Below, one piece after another: positions 11,765 to 23,830 of a stretch of DNA of 64,000 nt. Within the stretch, counting starts at the first letter, position 1; the number at the start of each line of letters is the position of its first letter. The notes beneath the pieces were generated by a model. That model worked only from the letters and a program-made list of their open reading frames with translations, ran no database searches and was not told the DNA's origin. The DNA lies in NCBI GenBank assembly GCA_037893225.1, contig JAZGUH010000103.1:3658001-3722000 (forward strand), given 5' to 3'. The translations under genes were made by a program, and so were the position numbers. The stretch is from Hippasteria phrygiana. Taxonomy: Eukaryota > Echinodermata > Asteroidea > Valvatida > Goniasteridae.

Positions 11765-14319
11765 TTGGTGAATATCCCATTCAATTATGAACAGGGAAAG
11801 GAGAGGCGTTCATCTGAAAATTTGGCAAACGTTAAGCAGCCACAATGCAGTAAACGGGAGAACGCACACAGAGTTCACGGGAAGAAATTTGTTGCGAGGT
11901 TTCAACTTTCTCGAAGAGTTCTAACGCTGCGGCGATGGTCTCAAATTGTTGCGGTAGATCTAAGCTACCCTTATGTGTGAACATTACTGGATTTGGTCAA
12001 TATCCCATTCAATTATGAACAGGGAAAGGAGGGGCGTTCATCTGAAAATGTGGCAAACGTTAAGCAGTCACAATGCAGTAAACGGAAGAACGCACACAGA
12101 GTTCACAGAAGGAAATTTGTTGCGAGGTTTGAATTTTCTCGAAGAGTTCTAACTCTGTGAAGCTGGCGATGGTCTCAAATTGTTGCGCTAGATCTAAGCT
12201 ACCCATACGTGTGAAAATTGCTGGATTTGGTCAATATCCCATTCAATTATGGACAGGGAAAGGAGGGGCGTTCATCTGAAAATGTGGCAAACGTTAAGCA
12301 GTCACAATGCAGTAAACGGGAGAACCCACACAGAGTTCACAGGAAGAAATTAGGTGCGAGGTTTGAATTTTCTCGAAGAGTTCTAACGCTGTGAAGCTGG
12401 CGATGGTCTGAAATTGTTGCGCTAGATCTAAGCTACCCATACGTGTGAAAATTACTGGATTTGGTCAATATCCCATTCAATTATTAACAGGGAAAGGAGG
12501 GGCGTTCATCTGAAAATGTGGCAAACGTTAAGCAGTCACAATGCAGTAAACGGAAGAACGCACACAGAGTTCACAGAAGAAAATTTGTTGCGAGGTTTGA
12601 AATTTCTGGAAGAGTTCTAACGCTGTGAAGCTTGCGATGGTCTCAAATTGTTGCGCTAGATCTAAGCTACCCATACGTGTGAAAATTACTGGATTTGGTC
12701 AATACCCCATTCAATTATGAACAGGGAAAGGAGGGGCGTTCATCTGAAAATGTGGCAAACGTTAAGCAGTCACAATGCAGTAAACGGAAGAACGCACACA
12801 GAGTTCACAGAAGGAAATTTGTTGCGAGGTTTGAATTTTCTTGAAGAGTTCTAACGCTGTGAAGCTGGCGATGGTCTCAAATTGTTGCGCTATATCTAAG
12901 CTACCCATACGTGTAAAAATTACTGGATTTGGTGAATATACCATTCAATTATGAACAGGGAAAGGAGAGGCGTTCATCTGAAAATTTGGCAAACGTTAAG
13001 CAGCCACAATGCAGTAAACGGGAGAACGCACACAGAGTTCACGGGAAGAAATTTGTTGGGAGGTTTCAACTTTCTCGAAGAGTTCTAACGCTGCGGCGAT
13101 GGTCTCAAATTGTTGCGCTAGATCTAAGCTACCCATACGTGTGTAAATTACTGGATTTGGTCAATATCCCACTCAATTATGAACAGGGAAAGGAGGGGCG
13201 TTCATCTGAAAATGTGGCAAACGTTAAGCAGTCACAATGCAGTAAACGGAAGAACGCAAACAGAGTTCACAGAAGGAAATTTGTTGCGAGGTTTGAATTT
13301 TCTTGAAGAGTCCTAACGCTGTGAAGTTGGCGATGGTCTCAAATTGTTGCGCTATATCTAAGCTACCCATACGTGTAAAAATTACTGGATTTGGTGAATA
13401 TACCATTCAATTATGAACAGGGAAAGGAGAGGCGTTCATCTGAAAATTTGGCAAACGTTAAGCAGCCACAATGCAGTAAACGGGAGAACGCACACAGAGT
13501 TCACGGGAAGAAATTTGTTGCGAGGTTTCAACTTTCTCGAAGAGTTCTAACGCTGCGGCGATGGTCTCAAAGTGTTGCGCTAGATCTAAGCTACCCATAC
13601 GTGTGTAAATTACTGGATTTGGTCAATATCCCATTCAATTATGAACAGGGAAAGGAGGGGCGTTCATCTGAAAATGTGGCAAACGTTAAGCAGTCACAAT
13701 GCAGTAAACGGAAGAACGCACACAGAGTTCACAGAAGAAAAATTGTTGCGAGGTTTGAAATTTCTCGAAGAGTTCTAACGCTGTGAAGCTTGCGATGGTC
13801 TCAAATTGTTGCGCTAGATCTAAGCTACCCATACGTGTAAACATTACTGGATTTGGTCAATATACCATTCAATTATGAACAGGGAAAGGAGGGGCGTTCA
13901 TCTGAAAATTTGGCAAACGTTAAGCAGCCACAAGCAGTAAACGGAAGAACGCACACAGAGTTCATGGGAAAAAAATTGTTGCGAGGTTTGAATTTTCTCG
14001 AAGAGTTCTCACGCTATGAAGCTGGCGATGGTCTCAAATTGTTGCGCTAGATCTAAGCTACCCATACGTGTGAAAATTACTGGATTTGGTCTTTACCCCA
14101 TTCAATTATGAACAGGGAAAGGAGGGGCGTTCATCTGAAAATGTGACAAACGTTAAGCAGTCACAATGCAGTAAACGGAAGAACGCACACAGAGTTCACA
14201 GAAGGAAATTTGTTGCGAGGTTTGAATTTTCTTGAAGAGTTCTAACGCTGTGAAGCTGGCGATGGTCTCAAATTGTTGCGCTATATCTAAGCTACCCATA
14301 CGTGTAAAAATTACTGGAT
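11765..14319 (+). repeat. 2555-bp HOR (11-mer), copy 2, complete
   Basis: This is the complete eleven-monomer unit: three 228-bp monomers, seven of 234 bp and one of 233 bp (3x6+1 bases short of 11x234). It mixes A-family monomers (gaaattaggtgcg near 12350) with core monomers b, aS, c, d and e. Private differences include 12408 (gtctgaaat instead of gtctcaaat) and ggtctttacccc near 14089 where other copies have ggtcattacccc. The unit recurs 9511 bp away at 21276-23830. Confidence 0.88.
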
Positions 14320-16640
14320 TTGGTGAATATCCCATTCAATTATGAACAGGGAAAGGAGAGGCGTTCATCTGAAAATTTGGCAAACGTTAAGCAGCCACAA
14401 TGCAGTAAACGGGAGAACGCACACAGAGTTCACGGGAAGAAATTTGTTGCGAGGTTTCAACTTTCTCGAAGAGTTCTAACGCTGCGGCGATGGTCTCAAA
14501 TTGTTGCGGTAGATCTAAGCTACCCTTATGTGTGAACATTACTGGATTTGGTCAATATCCCATTCAATTATGAACAGGGAAAGGAGGGGCGTTCATCTGA
14601 AAATGTGGCAAACGTTAAGCAGTCACAATGCAGTAAACGGAAGAACGCACACAGAGTTCACAGAAGGAAATTTGTTGCGAGGTTTGAATTTTCTCGAAGA
14701 GTTCTAACTCTGTGAAGCTGGCGATGGTCTCAAATTGTTGCGCTAGATCTAAGCTACCCATACGTGTGAAAATTGCTGGATTTGGTCAATATCCCATTCA
14801 ATTATGGACAGGGAAAGGAGGGGCGTTCATCTGAAAATGTGGCAAACGTTAAGCAGTCACAATGCAGTAAACGGGAGAACGCACACAGAGTTCACAGGAA
14901 GAAATTAGGTGCGAGGTTTGAATTTTCTCGAAGAGTTCTAACGCTGTGAAGCTGGCGATGGTCTCAAATTGTTGCGCTAGATCTAAGCTACCCATACGTG
15001 TGAAAATTACTGGATTTGGTCAATATCCCATTCAATTATTAACAGGGAAAGGAGGGGCGTTCATCTGAAAATGTGGCAAACGTTAAGCAGTCACAATGCA
15101 GTAAACGGAAGAACGCACACAGAGTTCACAGAAGAAAATTTGTTGCGAGGTTTGAAATTTCTGGAAGAGTTCTAACGCTGTGAAGCTTGCGATGGTCTCA
15201 AATTGTTGCGCTAGATCTAAGCTACCCATACGTGTGAAAATTACTGGATTTGGTCAATACCCCATTCAATTATGAACAGGGAAAGGAGGGGCGTTCATCT
15301 GAAAATGTGGCAAACGTTAAGCAGTCACAATGCAGTAAACGGAAGAACGCACACAGAGTTCACAGAAGGAAATTTGTTGCGAGGTTTGAATTTTCTTGAA
15401 GAGTTCTAACGCTGTGAAGCTGGCGATGGTCTCAAATTGTTGCGCTATATCTAAGCTACCCATACGTGTAAAAATTACTGGATTTGGTGAATATACCATT
15501 CAATTATGAACAGGGAAAGGAGAGGCGTTCATCTGAAAATTTGGCAAACGTTAAGCAGCCACAATGCAGTAAACGGGAGAACGCACACAGAGTTCACGGG
15601 AAGAAATTTGTTGGGAGGTTTCAACTTTCTCGAAGAGTTCTAACGCTGCGGCGATGGTCTCAAATTGTTGCGCTAGATCTAAGCTACCCATACGTGTGTA
15701 AATTACTGGATTTGGTCAATATCCCACTCAATTATGAACAGGGAAAGGAGGGGCGTTCATCTGAAAATGTGGCAAACGTTAAGCAGTCACAATGCAGTAA
15801 ACGGAAGAACGCAAACAGAGTTCACAGAAGGAAATTTGTTGCGAGGTTTGAATTTTCTTGAAGAGTCCTAACGCTGTGAAGTTGGCGATGGTCTCAAATT
15901 GTTGCGCTATATCTAAGCTACCCATACGTGTAAAAATTACTGGATTTGGTGAATATACCATTCAATTATGAACAGGGAAAGGAGAGGCGTTCATCTGAAA
16001 ATTTGGCAAACGTTAAGCAGCCACAATGCAGTAAACGGGAGAACGCACACAGAGTTCACGGGAAGAAATTTGTTGCGAGGTTTCAACTTTCTCGAAGAGT
16101 TCTAACGCTGCGGCGATGGTCTCAAAGTGTTGCGCTAGATCTAAGCTACCCATACGTGTGTAAATTACTGGATTTGGTCAATATCCCATTCAATTATGAA
16201 CAGGGAAAGGAGGGGCGTTCATCTGAAAATGTGGCAAACGTTAAGCAGTCACAATGCAGTAAACGGAAGAACGCACACAGAGTTCACAGAAGAAAAATTG
16301 TTGCGAGGTTTGAAATTTCTCGAAGAGTTCTAACGCTGTGAAGCTTGCGATGGTCTCAAATTGTTGCGCTAGATCTAAGCTACCCATACGTGTAAACATT
16401 ACTGGATTTGGTCAATATACCATTCAATTATGAACAGGGAAAGGAGGGGCGTTCATCTGAAAATTTGGCAAACGTTAAGCAGCCACAAGCAGTAAACGGA
16501 AGAACGCACACAGAGTTCATGGGAAAAAAATTGTTGCGAGGTTTGAATTTTCTCGAAGAGTTCTCACGCTATGAAGCTGGCGATGGTCTCAAATTGTTGC
16601 GCTAGATCTAAGCTACCCATACGTGTAAAAATTACTGGAT
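14320..16640 (+). repeat. 2555-bp HOR, copy 3, lacking one monomer (2321 bp)
   Basis: It follows copy 2 exactly through the d monomer that ends near 16605. The next e monomer is then missing: the sequence goes from gctagatctaagc straight into gtgtaaaaattactggattt and a1. The 234-bp shortfall (2555 to 2321) fits loss of exactly one monomer by unequal exchange. After this point the 2555-bp order is not resumed and the hexamer takes over. Confidence 0.85.
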
Positions 16641-18031
16641 TTGGTGAATATCCCATTCAATTATGAACAGGGAAAGGAGAGGCGTTCATCTGAAAATTTG
16701 GCAAACGTTAAGCAGCCACAATGCAGTAAACGGGAGAACGCACACAGAGTTCACGGGAAGAAATTTGTTGCGAGGTTTCAACTTTCTCGAAGAGTTCTAA
16801 CGCTGCGGCGATGGTCTCAAATTGTTGCGCTAGATCTAAGCTACCCATACGTGTGTAAATTACTGGATTTGGTCAATATCCCACTCAATTATGAACAGGG
16901 AAAGGAGGGGCGTTCATCTGAAAATGTGGCAAACGTTAAGCAGTCACAATGCAGTAAACGGAAGAACGCAAACAGAGTTCACAGAAGGAAATTTGTTGCG
17001 AGGTTTGAATTTTCTTGAAGAGTCCTAACGCTGTGAAGTTGGCGATGGTCTCAAATTGTTGCGCTATATCTAAGCTACCCATACGTGTAAAAATTACTGG
17101 ATTTGGTGAATATACCATTCAATTATGAACAGGGAAAGGAGAGGCGTTCATCTGAAAATTTGGCAAACGTTAAGCAGCCACAATGCAGTAAACGGGAGAA
17201 CGCACACAGAGTTCACGGGAAGAAATTTGTTGCGAGGTTTCAACTTTCTCGAAGAGTTCTAACGCTGCGGCGATGGTCTCAAAGTGTTGCGCTAGATCTA
17301 AGCTACCCATACGTGTGTAAATTACTGGATTTGGTCAATATCCCATTCAATTATGAACAGGGAAAGGAGGGGCGTTCATCTGAAAATGTGGCAAACGTTA
17401 AGCAGTCACAATGCAGTAAACGGAAGAACGCACACAGAGTTCACAGAAGAAAAATTGTTGCGAGGTTTGAAATTTCTCGAAGAGTTCTAACGCTGTGAAG
17501 CTTGCGATGGTCTCAAATTGTTGCGCTAGATCTAAGCTACCCATACGTGTAAACATTACTGGATTTGGTCAATATACCATTCAATTATGAACAGGGAAAG
17601 GAGGGGCGTTCATCTGAAAATTTGGCAAACGTTAAGCAGCCACAAGCAGTAAACGGAAGAACGCACACAGAGTTCATGGGAAAAAAATTGTTGCGAGGTT
17701 TGAATTTTCTCGAAGAGTTCTCACGCTATGAAGCTGGCGATGGTCTCAAATTGTTGCGCTAGATCTAAGCTACCCATACGTGTGAAAATTACTGGATTTG
17801 GTCATTACCCCATTCAATTATGAACAGGGAAAGGAGGGGCGTTCATCTGAAAATGTGACAAACGTTAAGCAGTCACAATGCAGTAAACGGAAGAACGCAC
17901 ACAGAGTTCACAGAAGGAAATTTGTTGCGAGGTTTGAATTTTCTTGAAGAGTTCTAACGCTGTGAAGCTGGCGATGGTCTCAAATTGTTGCGCTATATCT
18001 AAGCTACCCATACGTGTAAAAATTACTGGAT
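16641..18031 (+). repeat. Hexamer HOR a1-b-aS-c-d-e (1391 bp), copy 1
   Basis: Monomer lengths 228+234+228+234+233+234 add up to 1391 bp. The aS marker is at 17284 and the d marker ccacaagcag near 17639. Compared with the next hexamer the a1/b pair retains the 2555-unit variants cactcaatt, gcaaacag and gagtcctaac, so this copy is transitional between the 11-mer and the hexamer. Confidence 0.87.
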
Positions 18032-19422
18032 TTGGTGAATATCCCATTCAATTATGAACAGGGAAAGGAGAGGCGTTCATCTGAAAATTTGGCAAACGTT
18101 AAGCAGCCACAATGCAGTAAACGGGAGAACGCACACAGAGTTCACGGGAAGAAATTTGTTGCGAGGTTTCAACTTTCTCGAAGAGTTCTAACGCTGCGGC
18201 GATGGTCTCAAATTGTTGCGCTAGATCTAAGCTACCCATACGTGTGTAAATTACTGGATTTGGTCAATATCCCATTCAATTATGAACAGGGAAAGGAGGG
18301 GCGTTCATCTGAAAATGTGGCAAACGTTAAGCAGTCACAATGCAGTAAACGGAAGAACGCACACAGAGTTCACAGAAGGAAATTTGTTGCGAGGTTTGAA
18401 TTTTCTTGAAGAGTTCTAACGCTGTGAAGTTGGCGATGGTCTCAAATTGTTGCGCTATATCTAAGCTACCCATACGTGTAAAAATTACTGGATTTGGTGA
18501 ATATACCATTCAATTATGAACAGGGAAAGGAGAGGCGTTCATCTGAAAATTTGGCAAACGTTAAGCAGCCACAATGCAGTAAACGGGAGAACGCACACAG
18601 AGTTCACGGGAAGAAATTTGTTGCGAGGTTTCAACTTTCTCGAAGAGTTCTAACGCTGCGGCGATGGTCTCAAAGTGTTGCGCTAGATCTAAGCTACCCA
18701 TACGTGTGTAAATTACTGGATTTGGTCAATATCCCATTCAATTATGAACAGGGAAAGGAGGGGCGTTCATCTGAAAATGTGGCAAACGTTAAGCAGTCAC
18801 AATGCAGTAAACGGAAGAACGCACACAGAGTTCACAGAAGAAAAATTGTTGCGAGGTTTGAAATTTCTCGAAGAGTTCTAACGCTGTGAAGCTTGCGATG
18901 GTCTCAAATTGTTGCGCTAGATCTAAGCTACCCATACGTGTAAACATTACTGGATTTGGTCAATATACCATTCAATTATGAACAGGGAAAGGAGGGGCGT
19001 TCATCTGAAAATTTGGCAAACGTTAAGCAGCCACAAGCAGTAAACGGAAGAACGCACACAGAGTTCATGGGAAAAAAATTGTTGCGAGGTTTGAATTTTC
19101 TCGAAGAGTTCTCACGCTATGAAGCTGGCGATGGTCTCAAATTGTTGCGCTAGATCTAAGCTACCCATACGTGTGAAAATTACTGGATTTGGTCATTACC
19201 CCATTCAATTATGAACAGGGAAAGGAGGGGCGTTCATCTGAAAATGTGACAAACGTTAAGCAGTCACAATGCAGTAAACGGAAGAACGCACACAGAGTTC
19301 ACAGAAGGAAATTTGTTGCGAGGTTTGAATTTTCTTGAAGAGTTCTAACGCTGTGAAGCTGGCGATGGTCTCAAATTGTTGCGCTATATCTAAGCTACCC
19401 ATACGTGTAAAAATTACTGGAT
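18032..19422 (+). repeat. Hexamer HOR a1-b-aS-c-d-e (1391 bp), copy 2
   Basis: This copy has the consensus form: cattcaatt and gagttctaac in the a1/b pair, aS at 18675, d with ccacaagcag near 19030, and e with aatgtgaca near 19245. The same six-monomer order and length are found at 23831, 26608, 31245, 32636, 36349 and 37740, which makes it the reference unit for the left half of the core. Confidence 0.9.
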
Positions 19423-21275
19423 TTGGTGAATATCCCATTCAATTATGAACAGGGAAAGGAGAGGCGTTCATCTGAAAATTTGGCAAACGTTAAGCAGCCA
19501 CAATGCAGTAAACGGGAGAACGCACACAGAGTTCACGGGAAGAAATTTGTTGCGAGGTTTCAACTTTCTCGAAGAGTTCTAACGCTGCGGCGATGGTCTC
19601 AAATTGTTGCGCTAGATCTAAGCTACCCATACGTGTGTAAATTACTGGATTTGGTCAATATCCCATTCAATTATGAACAGGGAAAGGAGGGGCGTTCATC
19701 TGAAAATGTGGCAAACGTTAAGCAGTCACAATGCAGTAAACGGAAGAACGCACACAGAGTTCACAGAAGGAAATTTGTTGCGAGGTTTGAATTTTCTTGA
19801 AGAGTTCTAACGCTGTGAAGTTGGCGATGGTCTCAAATTGTTGCGCTATATCTAAGCTACCCATACGTGTAAAAATTACTGGATTTGGTGAATATACCAT
19901 TCAATTATGAACAGGGAAAGGAGAGGCGTTCATCTGAAAATTTGGCAAACGTTAAGCAGCCACAATGCAGTAAACGGGAGAACGCACACAGAGTTGACGG
20001 GAAGAAATTTGTTGCGAGGTTTCAACTTTCTCGAAGAGTTCTAACGCTGCGGCGATGGTCTCAAATTGTTGCGCTAGATCTAAGCTACCCATACGTGTGT
20101 AAATTACTGGATTTGGTCAATATCCCATTCAATTATGAACAGGGAAAGGAGGGGCGTTCATCTGAAAATGTGGCAAACGTTAAGCAGTCACAATGCAGTA
20201 AACGGAAGAACGCACACAGAGTTCACAGAAGGAAATTTGTTGCGAGGTTTGAATTTTCTTGAAGAGTTCTAACGCTGTGAAGTTGGCGATGGTCTCAAAT
20301 TGTTGCGCTATATCTAAGCTACCCATACGTGTAAAAATTACTGGATTTGGTGAATATACCATTCAATTATGAACAGGGAAAGGAGAGGCGTTCATCTGAA
20401 AATTTGGCAAACGTTAAGCAGCCACAATGCAGTAAACGGGAGAACGCACACAGAGTTCACGGGAAGAAATTTGTTGCGAGGTTTCAACTTTCTCGAAGAG
20501 TTCTAACGCTGCGGCGATGGTCTCAAAGTGTTGCGCTAGATCTAAGCTACCCATACGTGTGTAAATTACTGGATTTGGTCAATATCCCATTCAATTATGA
20601 ACAGGGAAAGGAGGGGCGTTCATCTGAAAATGTGGCAAACGTTAAGCAGTCACAATGCAGTAAACGGAAGAACGCACACAGAGTTCATAGAAGAAAAATT
20701 GTTGCGAGGTTTGAAATTTCTCGAAGAGTTCTAACGCTGTGAAGCTTGCGATGGTCTCAAATTGTTGCGCTAGATCTAAGCTACCCATACGTGTAAACAT
20801 TACTGGATTTGGTCAATATACCATTCAATTATGAACAGGGAAAGGAGGGGCGTTCATCTGAAAATTTGGCAAACGTTAAGCAGCCACAAGCAGTAAACGG
20901 AAGAACGCACACAGAGTTCATGGGAAAAAAATTGTTGCGAGGTTTGAATTTTCTCGAAGAGTTCTCACGCTATGAAGCTGGCGATGGTCTCAAATTGTTG
21001 CGCTAGATCTAAGCTACCCATACGTGTGAAAATTACTGGATTTGGTCATTACCCCATTCAATTATGAACAGGGAAAGGAGGGGCGTTCATCTGAAAATGT
21101 GACAAACGTTAAGCAGTCACAATGCAGTAAACGGAAGAACGCACACAGAGTTCACAGAAGGAAATTTGTTGCGAGGTTTGAATTTTCTTGAAGAGTTCTA
21201 ACGCTGTGAAGCTGGCGATGGTCTCAAATTGTTGCGCTATATCTAAGCTACCCATACGTGTAAAAATTACTGGAT
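19423..21275 (+). repeat. Expanded hexamer with an extra a-b dimer (octamer, 1853 bp)
   Basis: The order is a1-b-aG-b-aS-c-d-e. It equals the 1391-bp hexamer plus one 462-bp dimer (228+234). The inserted dimer carries the earliest copy in the window of the aG marker gttgacggg (g at 19996). The aS monomer follows with its marker at 20528, and the c monomer has a private ttcatagaag near 20686. Confidence 0.88.
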
Positions 21276-23830
21276 TTGGTGAATATCCCATTCAATTATG
21301 AACAGGGAAAGGAGAGGCGTTCATCTGAAAATTTGGCAAACGTTAAGCAGCCACAATGCAGTAAACGGGAGAACGCACACAGAGTTCACGGGAAGAAATT
21401 TGTTGCGAGGTTTCAACTTTCTCGAAGAGTTCTAACGCTGCGGCGATGGTCTCAAATTGTTGCGGTAGATCTAAGCTACCCTTATGTGTGAACATTACTG
21501 GATTTGGTCAATATCCCATTCAATTATGAACAGGGAAAGGAGGGGCGTTCATCTGAAAATGTGGCAAACGTTAAGCACTCACAATGCAGTAAACGGAAGA
21601 ACGCACACAGAGTTCACAGAAGGAAATTTGTTGCGAGGTTTGAATTTTCTCGAAGAGTTCTAACTCTGTGAAGCTGGCGATGGTCTCAAATTGTTGCGCT
21701 AGATCTAAGCTACCCATACGTGTGAAAATTGCTGGATTTGGTCAATATCCCATTCAATTATGGACAGGGAAAGGAGGGGCGTTCATCTGAAAATGTGGCA
21801 AACGTTAAGCAGTCACAATGCAGTAAACGGGAGAACGCACACAGAGTTCACAGGAAGAAATTAGGTGCGAGGTTTGAATTTTCTCGAAGAGTTCTAACGC
21901 TGTGAAGCTGGCGATGGTCTCAAATTGTTGCGCTAGATCTAAGCTACCCATACGTGTGAAAATTACTGGATTTGGTCAATATCCCATTCAATTATTAACA
22001 GGGAAAGGAGGGGCGTTCATCTGAAAATGTGGCAAACGTTAAGCAGTCACAATGCAGTAAACGGAAGAACGCACACAGAGTTCACAGAAGAAAATTTGTT
22101 GCGAGGTTTGAAATTTCTGGAAGAGTTCTAACGCTGTGAAGCTTGCGATGGTCTCAAATTGTTGCGCTAGATCTAAGCTACCCATACGTGTGAAAATTAC
22201 TGGATTTGGTCAATACCCCATTCAATTATGAACAGGGAAAGGAGGGGCGTTCATCTGAAAATGTGGCAAACGTTAAGCAGTCACAATGCAGTAAACGGAA
22301 GAACGCACACAGAGTTCACAGAAGGAAATTTGTTGCGAGGTTTGAATTTTCTTGAAGAGTTCTAACGCTGTGAAGCTGGCGATGGTCTCAAATTGTTGCG
22401 CTATATCTAAGCTACCCATACGTGTAAAAATTACTGGATTTGGTGAATATACCATTCAATTATGAACAGGGAAAGGAGAGGCGTTCATCTGAAAATTTGG
22501 CAAACGTTAAGCAGCCACAATGCAGTAAACGGGAGAACGCACACAGAGTTCACGGGAAGAAATTTGTTGGGAGGTTTCAACTTTCTCGAAGAGTTCTAAC
22601 GCTGCGGCGATGGTCTCAAATTGTTGCGCTAGATCTAAGCTACCCATACGTGTGTAAATTACTGGATTTGGTCAATATCCCACTCAATTATGAACAGGGA
22701 AAGGAGGGGCGTTCATCTGAAAATGTGGCAAACGTTAAGCAGTCACAATGCAGTAAACGGAAGAACGCAAACAGAGTTCACAGAAGGAAATTTGTTGCGA
22801 GGTTTGAATTTTCTTGAAGAGTCCTAACGCTGTGAAGTTGGCGATGGTCTCAAATTGTTGCGCTATATCTAAGCTACCCATACGTGTAAAAATTACTGGA
22901 TTTGGTGAATATACCATTCAATTATGAACAGGGAAAGGAGAGGCGTTCATCTGAAAATTTGGCAAACGTTAAGCAGCCACAATGCAGTAAACGGGAGAAC
23001 GCACACAGAGTTCACGGGAAGAAATTTGTTGCGAGGTTTCAACTTTCTCGAAGAGTTCTAACGCTGCGGCGATGGTCTCAAAGTGTTGCGCTAGATCTAA
23101 GCTACCCATACGTGTGTAAATTACTGGATTTGGTCAATATCCCATTCAATTATGAACAGGGAAAGGAGGGGCGTTCATCTGAAAATGTGGCAAACGTTAA
23201 GCAGTCACAATGCAGTAAACGGAAGAACGCACACAGAGTTCACAGAAGAAAAATTGTTGCGAGGTTTGAAATTTCTCGAAGAGTTCTAACGCTGTGAAGC
23301 TTGCGATGGTCTCAAATTGTTGCGCTAGATCTAAGCTACCCATACGTGTAAACATTACTGGATTTGGTCAATATACCATTCAATTATGAACAGGGAAAGG
23401 AGGGGCGTTCATCTGAAAATTTGGCAAACGTTAAGCAGCCACAAGCAGTAAACGGAAGAACGCACACAGAGTTCATGGGAAAAAAATTGTTGCGAGGTTT
23501 GAATTTTCTCGAAGAGTTCTCACGCTATGAAGCTGGCGATGGTCTCAAATTGTTGCGCTAGATCTAAGCTACCCATACGTGTGAACATTACTGGATTTGG
23601 TCATTACCCCATTCAATTATGAACAGGGAAAGGAGGGGCGTTCATCTGAAAATGTGACAAACGTTAAGCAGTCACAATGCAGTAAACGGAAGAACGCACA
23701 CAGAGTTCACAGAAGGAAATTTGTTGCGAGGTTTGAATTTTCTTGAAGAGTTCTAACGCTGTGAAGCTGGCGATGGTCTCAAATTGTTGCGCTATATCTA
23801 AGCTACCCATACGTGTAAAAATTACTGGAT
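21276..23830 (+). repeat. Displaced fourth copy of the 2555-bp HOR
   Basis: The block is 2555 bp and matches 11765-14319 at an offset of 9511 bp: gttgcggtag near 21462, gaaattaggtgcg near 21856, ttgggagg near 22568, aaagtgttg at 23083. It sits between hexamer-type blocks, away from the other three copies. Private changes include aagcactcac near 21575. It brings A-family monomers about 11 kb into the core. Confidence 0.87.
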
